From Arthrobacter glacialis (GTDB taxonomy: Bacteria; Actinomycetota; Actinomycetes; Actinomycetales; Micrococcaceae): a stretch of 64,000 nucleotides of DNA. Below are positions 25,104-34,264 of this stretch, in pieces (within the stretch, counting starts at the first letter, position 1; the number at the start of each line of letters is the position of its first letter). The notes below the pieces were generated by a model. That model had not been told where the DNA came from, made no database searches, and saw only the letters and a program-made list of their open reading frames with translations. The stretch covers positions 1-64,000 of the forward strand of contig NZ_PPXC01000015.1 of NCBI RefSeq assembly GCF_002909445.1. Reading direction: 5' to 3'. The position numbers and the translations under genes are program-made.

Positions 25104-25175
25104 CAACTAGCCCGCAGAAAACGACGAAAAACACCTCCAAAAAGTGTATTCTCGTCGTTTTCTGCGGGCTAGTTG
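25104..25175. repeat. Nested palindrome, copy 2 of the AACTGACCCGCAG family
   Basis: Arms 25104-25127 and 25152-25175 are perfect 24-bp complements. The arm reads AACTAGCCCGCAGAAAACG, one change from the copy at 29951. The interior contains ACAC/GTGT that can fold again. It sits between convergent genes (regulator and aminopeptidase) and likely terminates both. Confidence 0.75.
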
Positions 25176-25189
25176 CAGTACGCGGAGGG

Positions 25190-26764
25190 TTAGCCGGAGA
25201 GGCGGGCCATCCAGGCTTCGACGTCATCGGGTGTGCGCGGGAGTGCTGCACTCAAGTTGACGGGGCCGTTGGCGGTGATCAGGATGTCGTCCTCGATGCG
25301 CACGCCGTTGCCGCGGTACTCGGCCGGGATGGCCAGGTCCTCGTCCTTGAAATACAGGCCCGGCTCAATGGTGAAGACCATGCCCTCGGTGATGACGCCA
25401 TCCAGGTAGAGTTCGGCGCGTGCCTGGGCGCAGTCGTGCACATCCAGGCCCAGGTGGTGGCTGGTGCCGTGCGGCATCCACCGGCGGTGCTGCTGGCCCT
25501 CGGCGGACAGCGCAACTTCGGCGGTGACCGGCAATAGGCCCCACGCTGCGAGGCGGTCCGCCAAAACCTCCATGGCGGCGTTGTGGACATCGCGGAACTT
25601 GCGACCCGGGACGGCGACGGCGAAGGCGGCGTCGGCTGCATCCAACACGGCCTGGTAGATCTTGCGCTGCATCTCGGAGTAATTCCCGTTGACCGGCAGC
25701 GTACGGGTGATGTCGGCCGTGTACAGCGATTCCGCCTCGACGCCGGCGTCCACCAGGATCATCTGGCCCTCGTTGACCGTTCCGGTGTTCCGGTTCCAGT
25801 GCAGCACTGTGGCGTTGTTTCCGCCGGCAGCGATGGTGTCGTAACCGAGCTCGTTGCCGTCTTCACGGGCACGGGCAAAGAAGGCGCCTTCAACAACGCG
25901 TTCGCCGCGCTTGTGGGCAACCGCGCGCGGCAGGGCCTTCACAATGTCCTCGAAGCCGGCAATGGTGGCAGCCACGGCCACCTTCATCTGCTCAATCTCC
26001 CAGGCATCCTTGACCAGGCGCAGCTCGGAGGCGGCTTCGGCGAGCTTGGCATCCAGCTCATCCAGGGCGCCGAAGTCCATGTTGTCGGGATCCTTGGCCG
26101 TGTTGTAACGGGCCGTGTCCACCAGTGCGTCAATGTTCTCATCAACCTTGCGCATCAGGCGGATGGACGTGCCGCCAACAGCAGGCTCGCCCACATTTTT
26201 GGTGATGGCCACTTCAAGGTCGGAAATATCCGCCGTGGGCAGGCCCAACTGCGCTTGGAACTGTGCCAGGGAGGGGCGGGTGCCAATCCAGAATTCGCCG
26301 CTGCGGGAGTCTGCGTAGAACTCCTTGGTGTCCCGGCCGGCCATGGGACGGAAGTACAACGTGGCGCGGTGGTGTCCGCCGTCGTCTCCCTTGCCCTCGG
26401 CAACGGGATCCAGCACCAGGACGGCGTCGGGCTCGTGGTCAACGCCCAAGCCGGTCAAGTGTGCGAAGGCGGAGTGCGGGCGGAAGCGGTAGTCGCAGTC
26501 GTTGGAGCGGACTTTCAGCGGGCCGGCGGGGAGCACCAGGCGCTCGGTCTTGAACTGCTCGGAGATGGCACGACGGCGGCGCGCGGCATGGTCTGCCACG
26601 TCAGCACGGGCGGGGGTCTCCGTGGAGACGGGCGCCCAGCTGGAGGCCATGAAGGCGCGGAAAGCTTCTGAATTGGGGCGGTGCGAACGGTTGTTCACAC
26701 GCTCCTCAAGCGGCTGATCGCTGGAAGGGTCGGGGTGCACGGAGGATTGCTCAGTCTGGTTCAC
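25190..26764 (-). CDS. pepP: Xaa-Pro aminopeptidase (aminopeptidase P, M24B)
   Basis: A 524-aa metallopeptidase that removes N-terminal residues followed by proline. The N-terminal half is the prolidase N-domain (FRPHSAFAHLTGL). The C-terminal pita-bread domain has the metal ligands: Asp in ILVDAGVE, Asp in ADITRTLPVNG, His in PHGTSHHLGLDVHD, Glu in VFTIEPGLYF and Glu in VRIEDDILIT. The first 40 residues are a polar extension. Cytoplasmic, no signal peptide. It stands alone between a hairpin and the divergent PHP gene. Confidence 0.92.
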   Translation of the reverse strand: MNQTEQSSVHPDPSSDQPLEERVNNRSHRPNSEAFRAFMASSWAPVSTETPARADVADHAARRRRAISEQFKTERLVLPAGPLKVRSNDCDYRFRPHSAFAHLTGLGVDHEPDAVLVLDPVAEGKGDDGGHHRATLYFRPMAGRDTKEFYADSRSGEFWIGTRPSLAQFQAQLGLPTADISDLEVAITKNVGEPAVGGTSIRLMRKVDENIDALVDTARYNTAKDPDNMDFGALDELDAKLAEAASELRLVKDAWEIEQMKVAVAATIAGFEDIVKALPRAVAHKRGERVVEGAFFARAREDGNELGYDTIAAGGNNATVLHWNRNTGTVNEGQMILVDAGVEAESLYTADITRTLPVNGNYSEMQRKIYQAVLDAADAAFAVAVPGRKFRDVHNAAMEVLADRLAAWGLLPVTAEVALSAEGQQHRRWMPHGTSHHLGLDVHDCAQARAELYLDGVITEGMVFTIEPGLYFKDEDLAIPAEYRGNGVRIEDDILITANGPVNLSAALPRTPDDVEAWMARLSG

Positions 26765-26897
26765 CCCTCAAGTCTCTCACTGGCCGCGCGGGGGGACAAA
26801 GAAATGTGGGCAAAATCCGCTCGTGACAGAACCGGCATGCCATGGCCCAGCACCGTAGCAGCGCACAGCAGGGCCGCAACGGACGTACGCTTGGATC

Positions 26898-27746
26898 GTG
26901 AAGATCGACTTGCACGCCCATTCAAATGTTTCCGATGGCACCCAGAGCCCGGCGGATCTCATGGCTGCCGCTGCGCAGGCCGGTCTTGACGTCATGGCCC
27001 TGACAGACCACGACTCCACCGACGGCTGGGCCCCGGCGCTGGACGCGGCCCGGCACCATGGTGTGGGCTTGATTCCGGGCATGGAAGTTTCCTGCAAAAC
27101 TAGCCGGGGTGTGAGCGTGCACCTGCTCAGCTATCTCCACGACCCGAACCATCCGGGACTGCTGGAGGAAATCACCAAGGCCAAGGACGCCCGCCTGACC
27201 CGTGCCGAGCGCATGGTGGAACGCTTGGCGGAGGACTACCCGCTGAACTGGGATGACGTGAGCGCCCATGTGGCCCCCGGGGCCACCATTGGCCGCCCAC
27301 ACATTGCCGACGCCCTGGTGGCCGCCGGCATCGTGGCGGACAGGAATGAGGCGTTTGCCAGCATCCTCACCTCCCATTCGCGGTACTTTGTCACCCACTA
27401 CGCCCCGGACCCGGTCCTGGCCGTGGAACTGGTCCGTGCCGCCGGCGGCGTGCCCGTGTTTGCCCACCCCGTGGCCAGTGCCCGCGGCCGTGTGGTGGCG
27501 CCGGAAATCTTCCATGACATGATCGACGCCGGACTCCTGGGTTTGGAGGTGGAGCACCGGGACAACCCGCCCGAGGGGCGGGCCTGGCTGCGAAAACTGG
27601 CGCAGCAAACGGGGCTCTTCATGACAGGCTCCTCCGACTATCACGGCGCCGGGAAACCGAATCTGCTCGGCGAAAACCTCACTGGCCAGGAAGCGCTGGA
27701 GCGCATGCTTGCCGCCGGAACAGGTTCACAACCCTTCCTGCCGTAG
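26898..27746 (+). CDS. PHP-domain metal-dependent phosphoesterase
   Basis: A 282-aa protein with the polymerase-and-histidinol-phosphatase fold. Metal-binding motifs are DLHAHSNVSDG (about 4-14), ALTDHDS (about 34-40), GMEVSC (about 60), HLLSYL, and the C-terminal HPVAS and SSDYHG. The family includes 5'-3' exonucleases and nucleoside-3',5'-bisphosphate phosphatases (RNase AM/TrpH type); RNA or nucleotide hydrolysis is likely. GTG start 6 nt after TACGCT (26886-26891), so a leaderless transcript is likely. Confidence 0.85.
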   Translation: MKIDLHAHSNVSDGTQSPADLMAAAAQAGLDVMALTDHDSTDGWAPALDAARHHGVGLIPGMEVSCKTSRGVSVHLLSYLHDPNHPGLLEEITKAKDARLTRAERMVERLAEDYPLNWDDVSAHVAPGATIGRPHIADALVAAGIVADRNEAFASILTSHSRYFVTHYAPDPVLAVELVRAAGGVPVFAHPVASARGRVVAPEIFHDMIDAGLLGLEVEHRDNPPEGRAWLRKLAQQTGLFMTGSSDYHGAGKPNLLGENLTGQEALERMLAAGTGSQPFLP

Positions 27747-28105
27747 CGGCCAATGGATGCGCCATTGTGACCCTTCGGGGGCAGCGGCAACCATGGTGGA
27801 TCACGACTACCCTGTTACAGTGACATCAGATGACTGGTTCGAAAAGGCAACTAAAGCTGCCTGCGAACCGTTGTATTCCCGTTGCCGGCTGAACGTCAGC
27901 CGTTGATTTTCCGGTAGTGACTGTTCGCCTGGTACGCGAATCACTTTGGGCCGCCTGCGCAGAATTGTCTGCTTGCCTTGGCGGCTGGTCCCGGGCGGGT
28001 AAGTGCGCTTGATGGCTCCCTCACCGGACTGCTTCATGCACTTTTTGGCGGCGCACGCTGATGGTGGCGGAATGCCGGTGAATTTCGTCCTACGAAAGGA
28101 CACAC
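27747..28105. other. Gap of 359 nt before the symporter gene
   Basis: No gene is supported here. It contains several short inverted repeats and AAAGGACACAC just before the symporter ATG at 28106. A long leader or a distant promoter is likely. No riboswitch class or tRNA could be recognised. Confidence 0.4.
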
Positions 28106-29797
28106 ATGGTGCCGGATGGCGCAGGACTTCACCAATTGGGAAGTTGGACAGTAATTGGGCTTTTAGTGGTGTTTTACGGCGGTACGCTGCTGATGACACT
28201 GTTTATTGGCCGCAGGAATGAAAATGCTGACGGCTACATGACAGCGGGTAACAAGGTCGGCTTTGGAATATCTGCAGGAAGCATGACAGCAACATGGATC
28301 TGGGCGTCGTCTATGTACGCCTCGGCCACCTCCGGCTACACGTACGGGATTTCCGGCCCCATCCACTACGGCCTGTGGGGCGCGTTGATGATCTTGTTCA
28401 TCTACCCGTTTGGCAAGCGAATCCGTGCCGTTGCACCCAAGGCACACACCCTGGCCGAGGTCATCTACGCCCGGCACGGCAAATCCAGCCAGCTGATGCT
28501 CGCCGGTTCCAACATTGTTGGATCAATGGTCAGCATCACCTCCAACTTCATCGCCGGAGGGGCGCTGATTGCGCTGCTGTCCCCGTTCAGCTTTACCCAG
28601 GGCATCCTGTTCATCGGCGGCGGCATCCTGCTGTACTCGCTGTGGTCAGGATTCAGGGCATCGGTGCTGACGGACGCTGCGCAGGTGTTTGCCATGCTCG
28701 GTGCCGTGGTGATCATCATTCCGGTGGTGTTCTTTGCCGCCGGCGGATCTGACATGTTCGTTTCGGGCGCTGCCAGGCTGACCCCGCAGCAGTCCAACTT
28801 CTTTTCCTCAGAGGCGTTCATGAACCAGGGGGCGCCGTACATTGCTGCGGTCCTGGCCTACGCCATCGGCAACCAGACCATTGCTCAGCGGCTCTTCGCC
28901 GTGCGTGAAGACTTGATCAAGAAGACCTTCGTGACAGCCACTGTTGGCTACGGAGCCACCATCATCGGCATCGGCATGATGGGTGTCATGGCCCTGTACG
29001 CGGGCGTTGTCCCGCTGGATGGGGACACCAACAACCTGATCCCGCAGATGGCCGCGACCTACCTGAGCCCCGTTCTGTTGGGGATCTTCCTCATCATGAT
29101 CGTGGGCGCATTGTCCTCCACGGCTGACTCTGATCTCTCCGCCATGTCCTCGATCATGATGGCAGATGTGTACGGCCAGAACATTGCCAAGGAGGGGAAA
29201 GCGAACCCCAAGACAATGCTGTTCATTGGCCGCATCACCATGATTGTTGCCACCGGTGCCGGCTTGTACTTTGCCAGCGGGCAGCTGAACATCCTTGACC
29301 TGCTGGTCTTTGTCGGGGCCCTGTGGGGTGCCTTAGTGTTCCCTGTCATCGCCAGCTTCTACTGGCAAAAGATCACCAACAAGGCCTTCACCATCTCGGT
29401 GATTGTTGCCCTGGCCTGCTTCATCCCCGTGCGGTTCGAATGGATTTCCATGGGCGGACTCACCGGACTCGTGGTGGATCTGCTCTCCATTGTGGGAATT
29501 GGTGTTGTCCTGGGTTTGATGGCGTTTGGCTTCTTTGGCCTGAAGACGGCCAAGATCGTTGCGGCTGTCGCCATGCTCGCGGTTGCGCCGTTCGCCATCG
29601 GCGTCCTGCACGACTACGCCGTGCTCTCCGGGTCGCTCGTTGCCTACGCAGTCAGCACCCTGGTCTGCTACTTCATGTGCTTCCGTAACCAGGCGACCTT
29701 CGACTTCGCCTCCATCAAGGACCGCATCGGCGACTTCGACAACCGGGAGGAAGCCAACCACAGCACCCCCGGAACCCTTCTCGAGAAGAAAGCATAG
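28106..29797 (+). CDS. Sodium:solute symporter (SSS family)
   Basis: A 563-aa membrane protein with about 13-15 helices. The pattern ASATSGYTYGISGPIHYGLWG and the region SSTADSDLSAMSSI (Na+ site) match the SSS family; the best resemblance is to urea/polyamine-type symporters. The C-terminus is a charged tail (SIKDRIGDFDNREEANHS). AAAGGACACAC lies before the ATG. It is followed after 9 bp by a 43-aa membrane peptide. The substrate cannot be read from sequence. Confidence 0.85.
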   Translation: MVPDGAGLHQLGSWTVIGLLVVFYGGTLLMTLFIGRRNENADGYMTAGNKVGFGISAGSMTATWIWASSMYASATSGYTYGISGPIHYGLWGALMILFIYPFGKRIRAVAPKAHTLAEVIYARHGKSSQLMLAGSNIVGSMVSITSNFIAGGALIALLSPFSFTQGILFIGGGILLYSLWSGFRASVLTDAAQVFAMLGAVVIIIPVVFFAAGGSDMFVSGAARLTPQQSNFFSSEAFMNQGAPYIAAVLAYAIGNQTIAQRLFAVREDLIKKTFVTATVGYGATIIGIGMMGVMALYAGVVPLDGDTNNLIPQMAATYLSPVLLGIFLIMIVGALSSTADSDLSAMSSIMMADVYGQNIAKEGKANPKTMLFIGRITMIVATGAGLYFASGQLNILDLLVFVGALWGALVFPVIASFYWQKITNKAFTISVIVALACFIPVRFEWISMGGLTGLVVDLLSIVGIGVVLGLMAFGFFGLKTAKIVAAVAMLAVAPFAIGVLHDYAVLSGSLVAYAVSTLVCYFMCFRNQATFDFASIKDRIGDFDNREEANHSTPGTLLEKKA

Positions 29798-29806
29798 GAA
29801 ATATCC

Positions 29807-29938
29807 ATGACAGCATTTTTTCTCACCCTGTATGTGCTGATCTGGCCGGTGATAGTTGCCGGCGTGCTCTACGTGCTGGGCAAGGCATTCATCCAGGAGA
29901 TCCGCGACGCCAGGCGTGAAGGCCGGCCGTTGATCTAG
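29807..29938 (+). CDS. Putative transporter small subunit, 43 aa
   Basis: The reading frame starts 9 bp after the symporter stop with AGGAAATATCC upstream. The peptide has one helix (FFLTLYVLIWPVIVAGVLYVLG, residues 4-25) and a charged tail EIRDARREGRPLI. Small peptides of this type accompany SSS symporters in actinobacteria and probably bind them. The next feature is the palindrome at 29951. Confidence 0.75.
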   Translation: MTAFFLTLYVLIWPVIVAGVLYVLGKAFIQEIRDARREGRPLI

Positions 29939-29950
29939 CCGCACCAACGA

Positions 29951-30020
29951 AACTGACCCGCAGAAAACGCCGAAAATCACGGTAAAACCGTGAATTTTGG
30001 GCGTTTTCTGCGGGTCAGTT
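29951..30020. repeat. Nested palindrome, copy 3 of the AACTGACCCGCAG family
   Basis: Arms 29951-29970 (AACTGACCCGCAGAAAACGC) and 30001-30020 are perfect 20-bp complements. The inside carries a second hairpin, AAAATcaCGG-TAAAA-CCGtgATTTT with one bulge. It lies between the small subunit and the convergent DEAD-box gene. The outer arm is shared with copies at 11020 and 25104. Confidence 0.8.
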
Positions 30021-30032
30021 GTAAAAGTGGGG

Positions 30033-31769
30033 TTACTCGCCGGACTCCGGCTTGGCCACTACTTCACCGTTGCGTCGACGTGTGCGGGTGCGCGGACGCG
30101 TGGCACCCTCAACGGGGGCAGCGCCGTCGGCCGAAGAGGCGGAGGCAGCAGCTGAGGAGGAGGGACGACGGCGGCTGCGGCCTGACTCGCGCTTCTCGCC
30201 TGCGCTGTTGGAAGCCGTGCTGGTGGAAGCCGCACCGTTGGAGTCACGGGCTGAGTCGCGGCCAGCGCCACGGCCGGAGTCGCGCTTCTCACCATGGCGG
30301 GCACCTGAGTGGTTTCCGCCGCGGTTGCCACCATGGCTACCGCCTCGAGCAGTGTCAGCCTTGGGGGAGTTGCGCTTGCCCGTCTCGCCAAGGTCTTCCA
30401 AAACCTCGGCATCAATGCCGGCGTGCGTGCGCATGTTGCGCGGCAGGCGGCCCTTGGTGCCAACGGGGATGTCAAGATCGCTGTACAGATGAGGGGAGGA
30501 GGAGTAGGTCTCGATCGGCTCGGGAACGCTCAGACCCAGTGCCTTGTTGATGAGAGCCCAGCGGGGCATGTCATCCCAGTCAACGAAGGTCACGGCGGTG
30601 CCCTTGTTGCCGGCGCGGCCCGTGCGGCCAACACGGTGCAGGTAAATCTTCTCGTCCTCAACGCACTGGTAGTTGACCACGTGTGTCACATCATCAACGT
30701 CGATGCCGCGAGCGGCAACGTCAGTGGCAACCAGAACATCAACCTTGTTGTTGCGGAAGGCGCGCAGTGCCTGCTCGCGGGCGCCCTGGCCCAAGTCGCC
30801 GTGGATGGCCGCTGCGGCGAAGCCGCGGTCAACCAATTCCTCGGCAACCTTGGCAGCGGTGCGCTTGGTCTTGGTGAAGATGATGCTGCGGCCGCGATCC
30901 TTGGCCTGCAGGATCCGGGCCAGGACCTCAATCTTGTCCATGCTGTGGGCACGGTAGATGAGCTGGCGAATGTCGCGCTTGGTCAGCCCCTCATCATCAG
31001 GATCAGCGGCACGGATGTGCGTGGGCTGGGTCATGTAGCGGCGGGCCATGGCAACAACCGGGCCGGGCATGGTGGCTGAGAACAACAGTGTTTGACGAAC
31101 CGGGGGAGTGCCGGCAATCAGGGTCTCAACGTCGGGCAGGAAGCCCAGATCCAGCATTTCATCGGCCTCATCGAGGATCACCATGCGAACGTGCTTGACG
31201 TTCAGGTGACGCTGCTTGAGCAGGTCGATCAAACGGCCGGGGGTTCCAACAATCAGTTCAACACCCTTTTGCAGGGCTTCAACCTGGGGCTCGTACGCAC
31301 GGCCGCCATAAATGGTGGCGATGCGGATGCCACGGTGTTTGGAGGCAACGGCAAGGTCGCCGGCAACCTGGACAGCCAGTTCACGGGTGGGCACAATAAC
31401 CATTGCCTGGGGTGCGCCCGGGGCCGCGAGCTTCTCAAAGCCCTCATCCTTGGGGGCAACAATGCGGTTCAGGGCGGGGATGCCGAAACCGAGCGTCTTG
31501 CCCGTTCCGGTCTTGGCCTGGCCAATGATGTCGTGACCTGTCAACGCGATGGGCAGCGTCATGGCCTGGATGGGGAAGGGGTGGAGGATGCCAGCTTCGG
31601 TCAACGAAGAAACGATCTCGTGGTGCACGCCAAAGCTGGCGAACGTTTCCTTTTCTTCCTTGTGCGGGGGCTCATGGGTGACCAAGGATCCGTCAATTTC
31701 GACGATTTCGTTGCTGTCTTCTGCCTGCAAGAGGGAGTCTGCTTCAATGCTCAAATGCTTACCGTTCAA
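30033..31769 (-). CDS. DEAD-box RNA helicase
   Basis: A 578-aa ATP-dependent RNA helicase, DeaD/CshA type. Motifs in order: Q motif FPIQAMTLPIAL, I GQAKTGTGKT, Ia PTRELAVQV, Ib GG/TPGRL, II LDEADEML, III FSATM, IV IIFTKTK, V VATDVAARGID, VI YLHRVGRTGRAG. The last 120 residues are low-complexity Gly/Asn/Arg/Ser and are typical of RNA-binding tails. The start is uncertain: a TTG at 31769 opens the frame and no RBS is clear. A cold-shock or RNA-decay role is usual for this family. Confidence 0.88.
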   Translation of the reverse strand: MNGKHLSIEADSLLQAEDSNEIVEIDGSLVTHEPPHKEEKETFASFGVHHEIVSSLTEAGILHPFPIQAMTLPIALTGHDIIGQAKTGTGKTLGFGIPALNRIVAPKDEGFEKLAAPGAPQAMVIVPTRELAVQVAGDLAVASKHRGIRIATIYGGRAYEPQVEALQKGVELIVGTPGRLIDLLKQRHLNVKHVRMVILDEADEMLDLGFLPDVETLIAGTPPVRQTLLFSATMPGPVVAMARRYMTQPTHIRAADPDDEGLTKRDIRQLIYRAHSMDKIEVLARILQAKDRGRSIIFTKTKRTAAKVAEELVDRGFAAAAIHGDLGQGAREQALRAFRNNKVDVLVATDVAARGIDVDDVTHVVNYQCVEDEKIYLHRVGRTGRAGNKGTAVTFVDWDDMPRWALINKALGLSVPEPIETYSSSPHLYSDLDIPVGTKGRLPRNMRTHAGIDAEVLEDLGETGKRNSPKADTARGGSHGGNRGGNHSGARHGEKRDSGRGAGRDSARDSNGAASTSTASNSAGEKRESGRSRRRPSSSAAASASSADGAAPVEGATRPRTRTRRRNGEVVAKPESGE

Positions 31770-31886
31770 TTCGTCTATACAAGGTGCCGCCTACAGGGCT
31801 CAACGCGGGCGCGGAAGGCCTCACGGAACCGCAGAACAGCGGCACAATCTTAGGGAAGCCGATCGCGGGCTAACAAAAACTTAGCC

Positions 31887-31917
31887 CTCCCGCCGTCGTA
31901 AATGACGGGTGCGGGAG
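31887..31917 (-). terminator. Terminator of the RNB ribonuclease gene
   Basis: Arms CTCCCGC/GCGGGAG with a second CGTC/GACG pair, followed on the minus strand by TAAGTTTTTG. It is 98 bp after the ribonuclease stop at 32016. Confidence 0.7.
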
Positions 31918-32015
31918 GAGCTGAAAAGACGCGCGTAGGGGCGGGTTTGCTGAATCAAAAACTATCAATCAACGACCGGGCATCCATGTCTACCCCTTTA
32001 GTCTAGCGGCACACC

Positions 32016-33488
32016 CTAAATTTGCGAGGATTGCACAAACTTCACACTTCGTTTGGCAATGTCCACGGAAGTCAGCGTCACCCGCACCACAGTTCCGGCC
32101 TCCAGATCACCGTCGCAGTACCCCGTCACGGCCGGCACAGAAATCTGGATGAAACTGCGCGCAGCGGAGGCCTTGGAATTGTGGCCGTTCCGCTTTGGCC
32201 CTGCCAGTACGACGGCGTCAAACTCGCCTCCCACTTGGTGGCTGAGCAGGGCGGCCTCAATGGTGTCGATGGCTGCCTTGTCCACTTTGTTGGCCAGCTG
32301 GTTGGAGGCGCTCATGATCTCCGGTAGCAGGTCCAAGGCCTCAATGGCCCAGGTGGGGACCGGTTCCTTGGCACACAGGGCCGCGCAAATGGCAAGCACA
32401 AACCTGTCCACCAGGCGGCGCAAGGGTGCGGTGGTGTGGGCATACGGTGCCGCCACTGCCGCCTGCATGACTTCTGCCGGGACGCTGCCATTAAAAGGGG
32501 TGTAGCTGGCGCCCCTGAACAGGGTGCTGGCAGCGTGCATCAACGCCAAATGTTTGGGGTCGGCGGTGTTCAAGGTGCGCAGATAGGCACCATACGCCAT
32601 CTCCGGGTCCCAAGGATTGCCCAGCGCCTGAGTTTGCAGGCGGTAAGCCGCAATGGCCTCGGCATCGGGGGCGGGCATGGTGCGCAGGATGCCCACTTTC
32701 CCATCGATCATCACCTGGGCGGCTGCCATTCCTGTCAGCAGGGAAATCTGGGCGTTCCAGTCCTCAATGGGCAGGTTGGGGCGGAATTCCAGGACGTAGC
32801 GGCCGTCCACGAACTCCACCTCTTGTGCCGGCACATTGAGGCTGGCACCGCCGCGGGCGCGCTCCAAGTCGATGCGCTTGGTCCCAATCTCGGCCAACAG
32901 CGCCAAGGTTTCGGCAAAAGCGGCCGGTGAGTTCCCGGCGTCGTACATCTTTTGGGCTTCTTCATAACCCAGTTTGGCAATACTGCGGACGGTGGCCCGG
33001 CGGACCAGGGCCGAGGTCTGGGTGCCGTCCGCCGCCAAATGAATTTCCCAGACGTAAGCGGAGCGGGGATCGTTGGCAAACAAGCTCGCAGCACCCTCAC
33101 TCAGGGAGGTGGGGTGGAGGGGAATGCGTTGGCCGGGCGTGTAGATGGTCTGGCCACGGCGGCGGGTCTCGGCATCCAGTGGACCGCCGGCGGGAACAAA
33201 GGAGGGGACATCGGCAATGGCGTAGTGCACCACGTAACCGTCGCCTTCGCGCTCCAAGAACATGGCCTGATCCAGATCCTGGGACGTGGGCGGATCGATG
33301 GTGATGAAGGGCAGAGCCGTCAGATCAGGTGCGGGCAGCGAATGGCCGGCAATGACCGCATCCACCTCCGCCAGTACCTCCGGGGAAAACCCGTCGGGCA
33401 GCTTGAACTCGGTGCCCAGGGCAGCCAAGGCTTGGGCAAGGGACTGCTGCGCGGCGCTTTGACTGACGCCAATGTGAGAGTACGGCAC
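32016..33488 (-). CDS. RNB-domain 3'-5' exoribonuclease (RNase II family)
   Basis: A 490-aa ribonuclease. The catalytic core shows ITIDPPTSQDLDQAMFLE (about 60-78) with the DxxxxxDxD aspartates that bind Mg2+, then HYAIADVPSFVP and RRGQTIYTPGQRIPLHP. The C-terminal 90 residues carry an S1-like end. It lacks the N-terminal cold-shock domains of E. coli RNase II. The GTG at 33488 is 6 nt after TACGCT (33500-33495 on the minus strand), with TTGTTC 16 bp upstream as -35, so it is leaderless. Confidence 0.88.
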   Translation of the reverse strand: MPYSHIGVSQSAAQQSLAQALAALGTEFKLPDGFSPEVLAEVDAVIAGHSLPAPDLTALPFITIDPPTSQDLDQAMFLEREGDGYVVHYAIADVPSFVPAGGPLDAETRRRGQTIYTPGQRIPLHPTSLSEGAASLFANDPRSAYVWEIHLAADGTQTSALVRRATVRSIAKLGYEEAQKMYDAGNSPAAFAETLALLAEIGTKRIDLERARGGASLNVPAQEVEFVDGRYVLEFRPNLPIEDWNAQISLLTGMAAAQVMIDGKVGILRTMPAPDAEAIAAYRLQTQALGNPWDPEMAYGAYLRTLNTADPKHLALMHAASTLFRGASYTPFNGSVPAEVMQAAVAAPYAHTTAPLRRLVDRFVLAICAALCAKEPVPTWAIEALDLLPEIMSASNQLANKVDKAAIDTIEAALLSHQVGGEFDAVVLAGPKRNGHNSKASAARSFIQISVPAVTGYCDGDLEAGTVVRVTLTSVDIAKRSVKFVQSSQI

Positions 33489-33553
33489 GGTTTCAGCGTA
33501 AACGATTCGCGGCAGGGAACAAGTGTGGCGCGGCACGGACTACCCTAGAGCGT

Positions 33554-34258
33554 ATGAGTATTCCAGCCTCCGACGCCGATGATTCCGTTTCCGCAGGCGA
33601 ACTGAGCGCCCGCTACGACACCTTTGTTGTTGATTTGCTGGGCAGCATTGCCTATGGGGAACTGTCCGCGTTTGAGCGTTTGGCGATCGACGCGCGGCAC
33701 TCGCCGTCGCTGGGCGACAGGGCCGTCCTGGGTAAAATGGCGGTGTCCGAGTTTGGCCACTATGAAGCCATCTGTGCCCGGCTCAACGCGATGGGCATGG
33801 ACCCGGAACTGGCCATGGCGCCGTTTGTGCGCATGGTGGATTCCTTCCACGAGCGCACCCGCCCCGCTGACTGGCACGAATCTCTCATGAAGGCGTACGT
33901 GGTGGAGACCATCACGGAAGAGTTTTACGCTGCCATTGCCGAACACCTCGACGACGCCACCCGGGAAGCCATTGCCGGGGTACACACCAGCGATGAACAA
34001 ATTGAGACGTTGACGTCCCTGCTGAAAACTATGCTGGCCGAGGATCCCCGGCTTTCCTCACGCCTGGCCTTGTGGGGTCGGCGGATGGTGGGGGAGGCCC
34101 TGACACAGGTGCAACGCATTGGTGCCAAGCACAGTTTCCTGGTGGGTCTGCGGCCCGATGCCACCCAGGAACAGGCTGCGGCGGAAGTTCAAACCATCCT
34201 GAGCGCCCTGACACGCAACCATTCCAAGCGCATGAGCAAGCTGGGGCTCACTGCCTAG
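33554..34258 (+). CDS. Ferritin-like fold protein (MiaE-like)
   Basis: A 234-aa all-helical protein with diiron-type ligands: Glu in FGHYEAICARL, Glu in VETITEEFY and His/Glu in HTSDEQIETL are arranged as in ferritin-like hydroxylases such as MiaE. No cofactor or substrate can be assigned. The ATG is 7 nt after TACCCT (33541-33546), leaderless. It is divergent from the ribonuclease and convergent with the kinase gene. Confidence 0.7.
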   Translation: MSIPASDADDSVSAGELSARYDTFVVDLLGSIAYGELSAFERLAIDARHSPSLGDRAVLGKMAVSEFGHYEAICARLNAMGMDPELAMAPFVRMVDSFHERTRPADWHESLMKAYVVETITEEFYAAIAEHLDDATREAIAGVHTSDEQIETLTSLLKTMLAEDPRLSSRLALWGRRMVGEALTQVQRIGAKHSFLVGLRPDATQEQAAAEVQTILSALTRNHSKRMSKLGLTA

Positions 34259-34264
34259 CTTGTG

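Noticed and set aside
31769-32015. Cold-shock RNA thermometer upstream of the DEAD-box gene
   Set aside because: The 246-bp gap is mostly the terminator of the upstream RNB gene and a short leader; no long conserved cold-shock box was visible.
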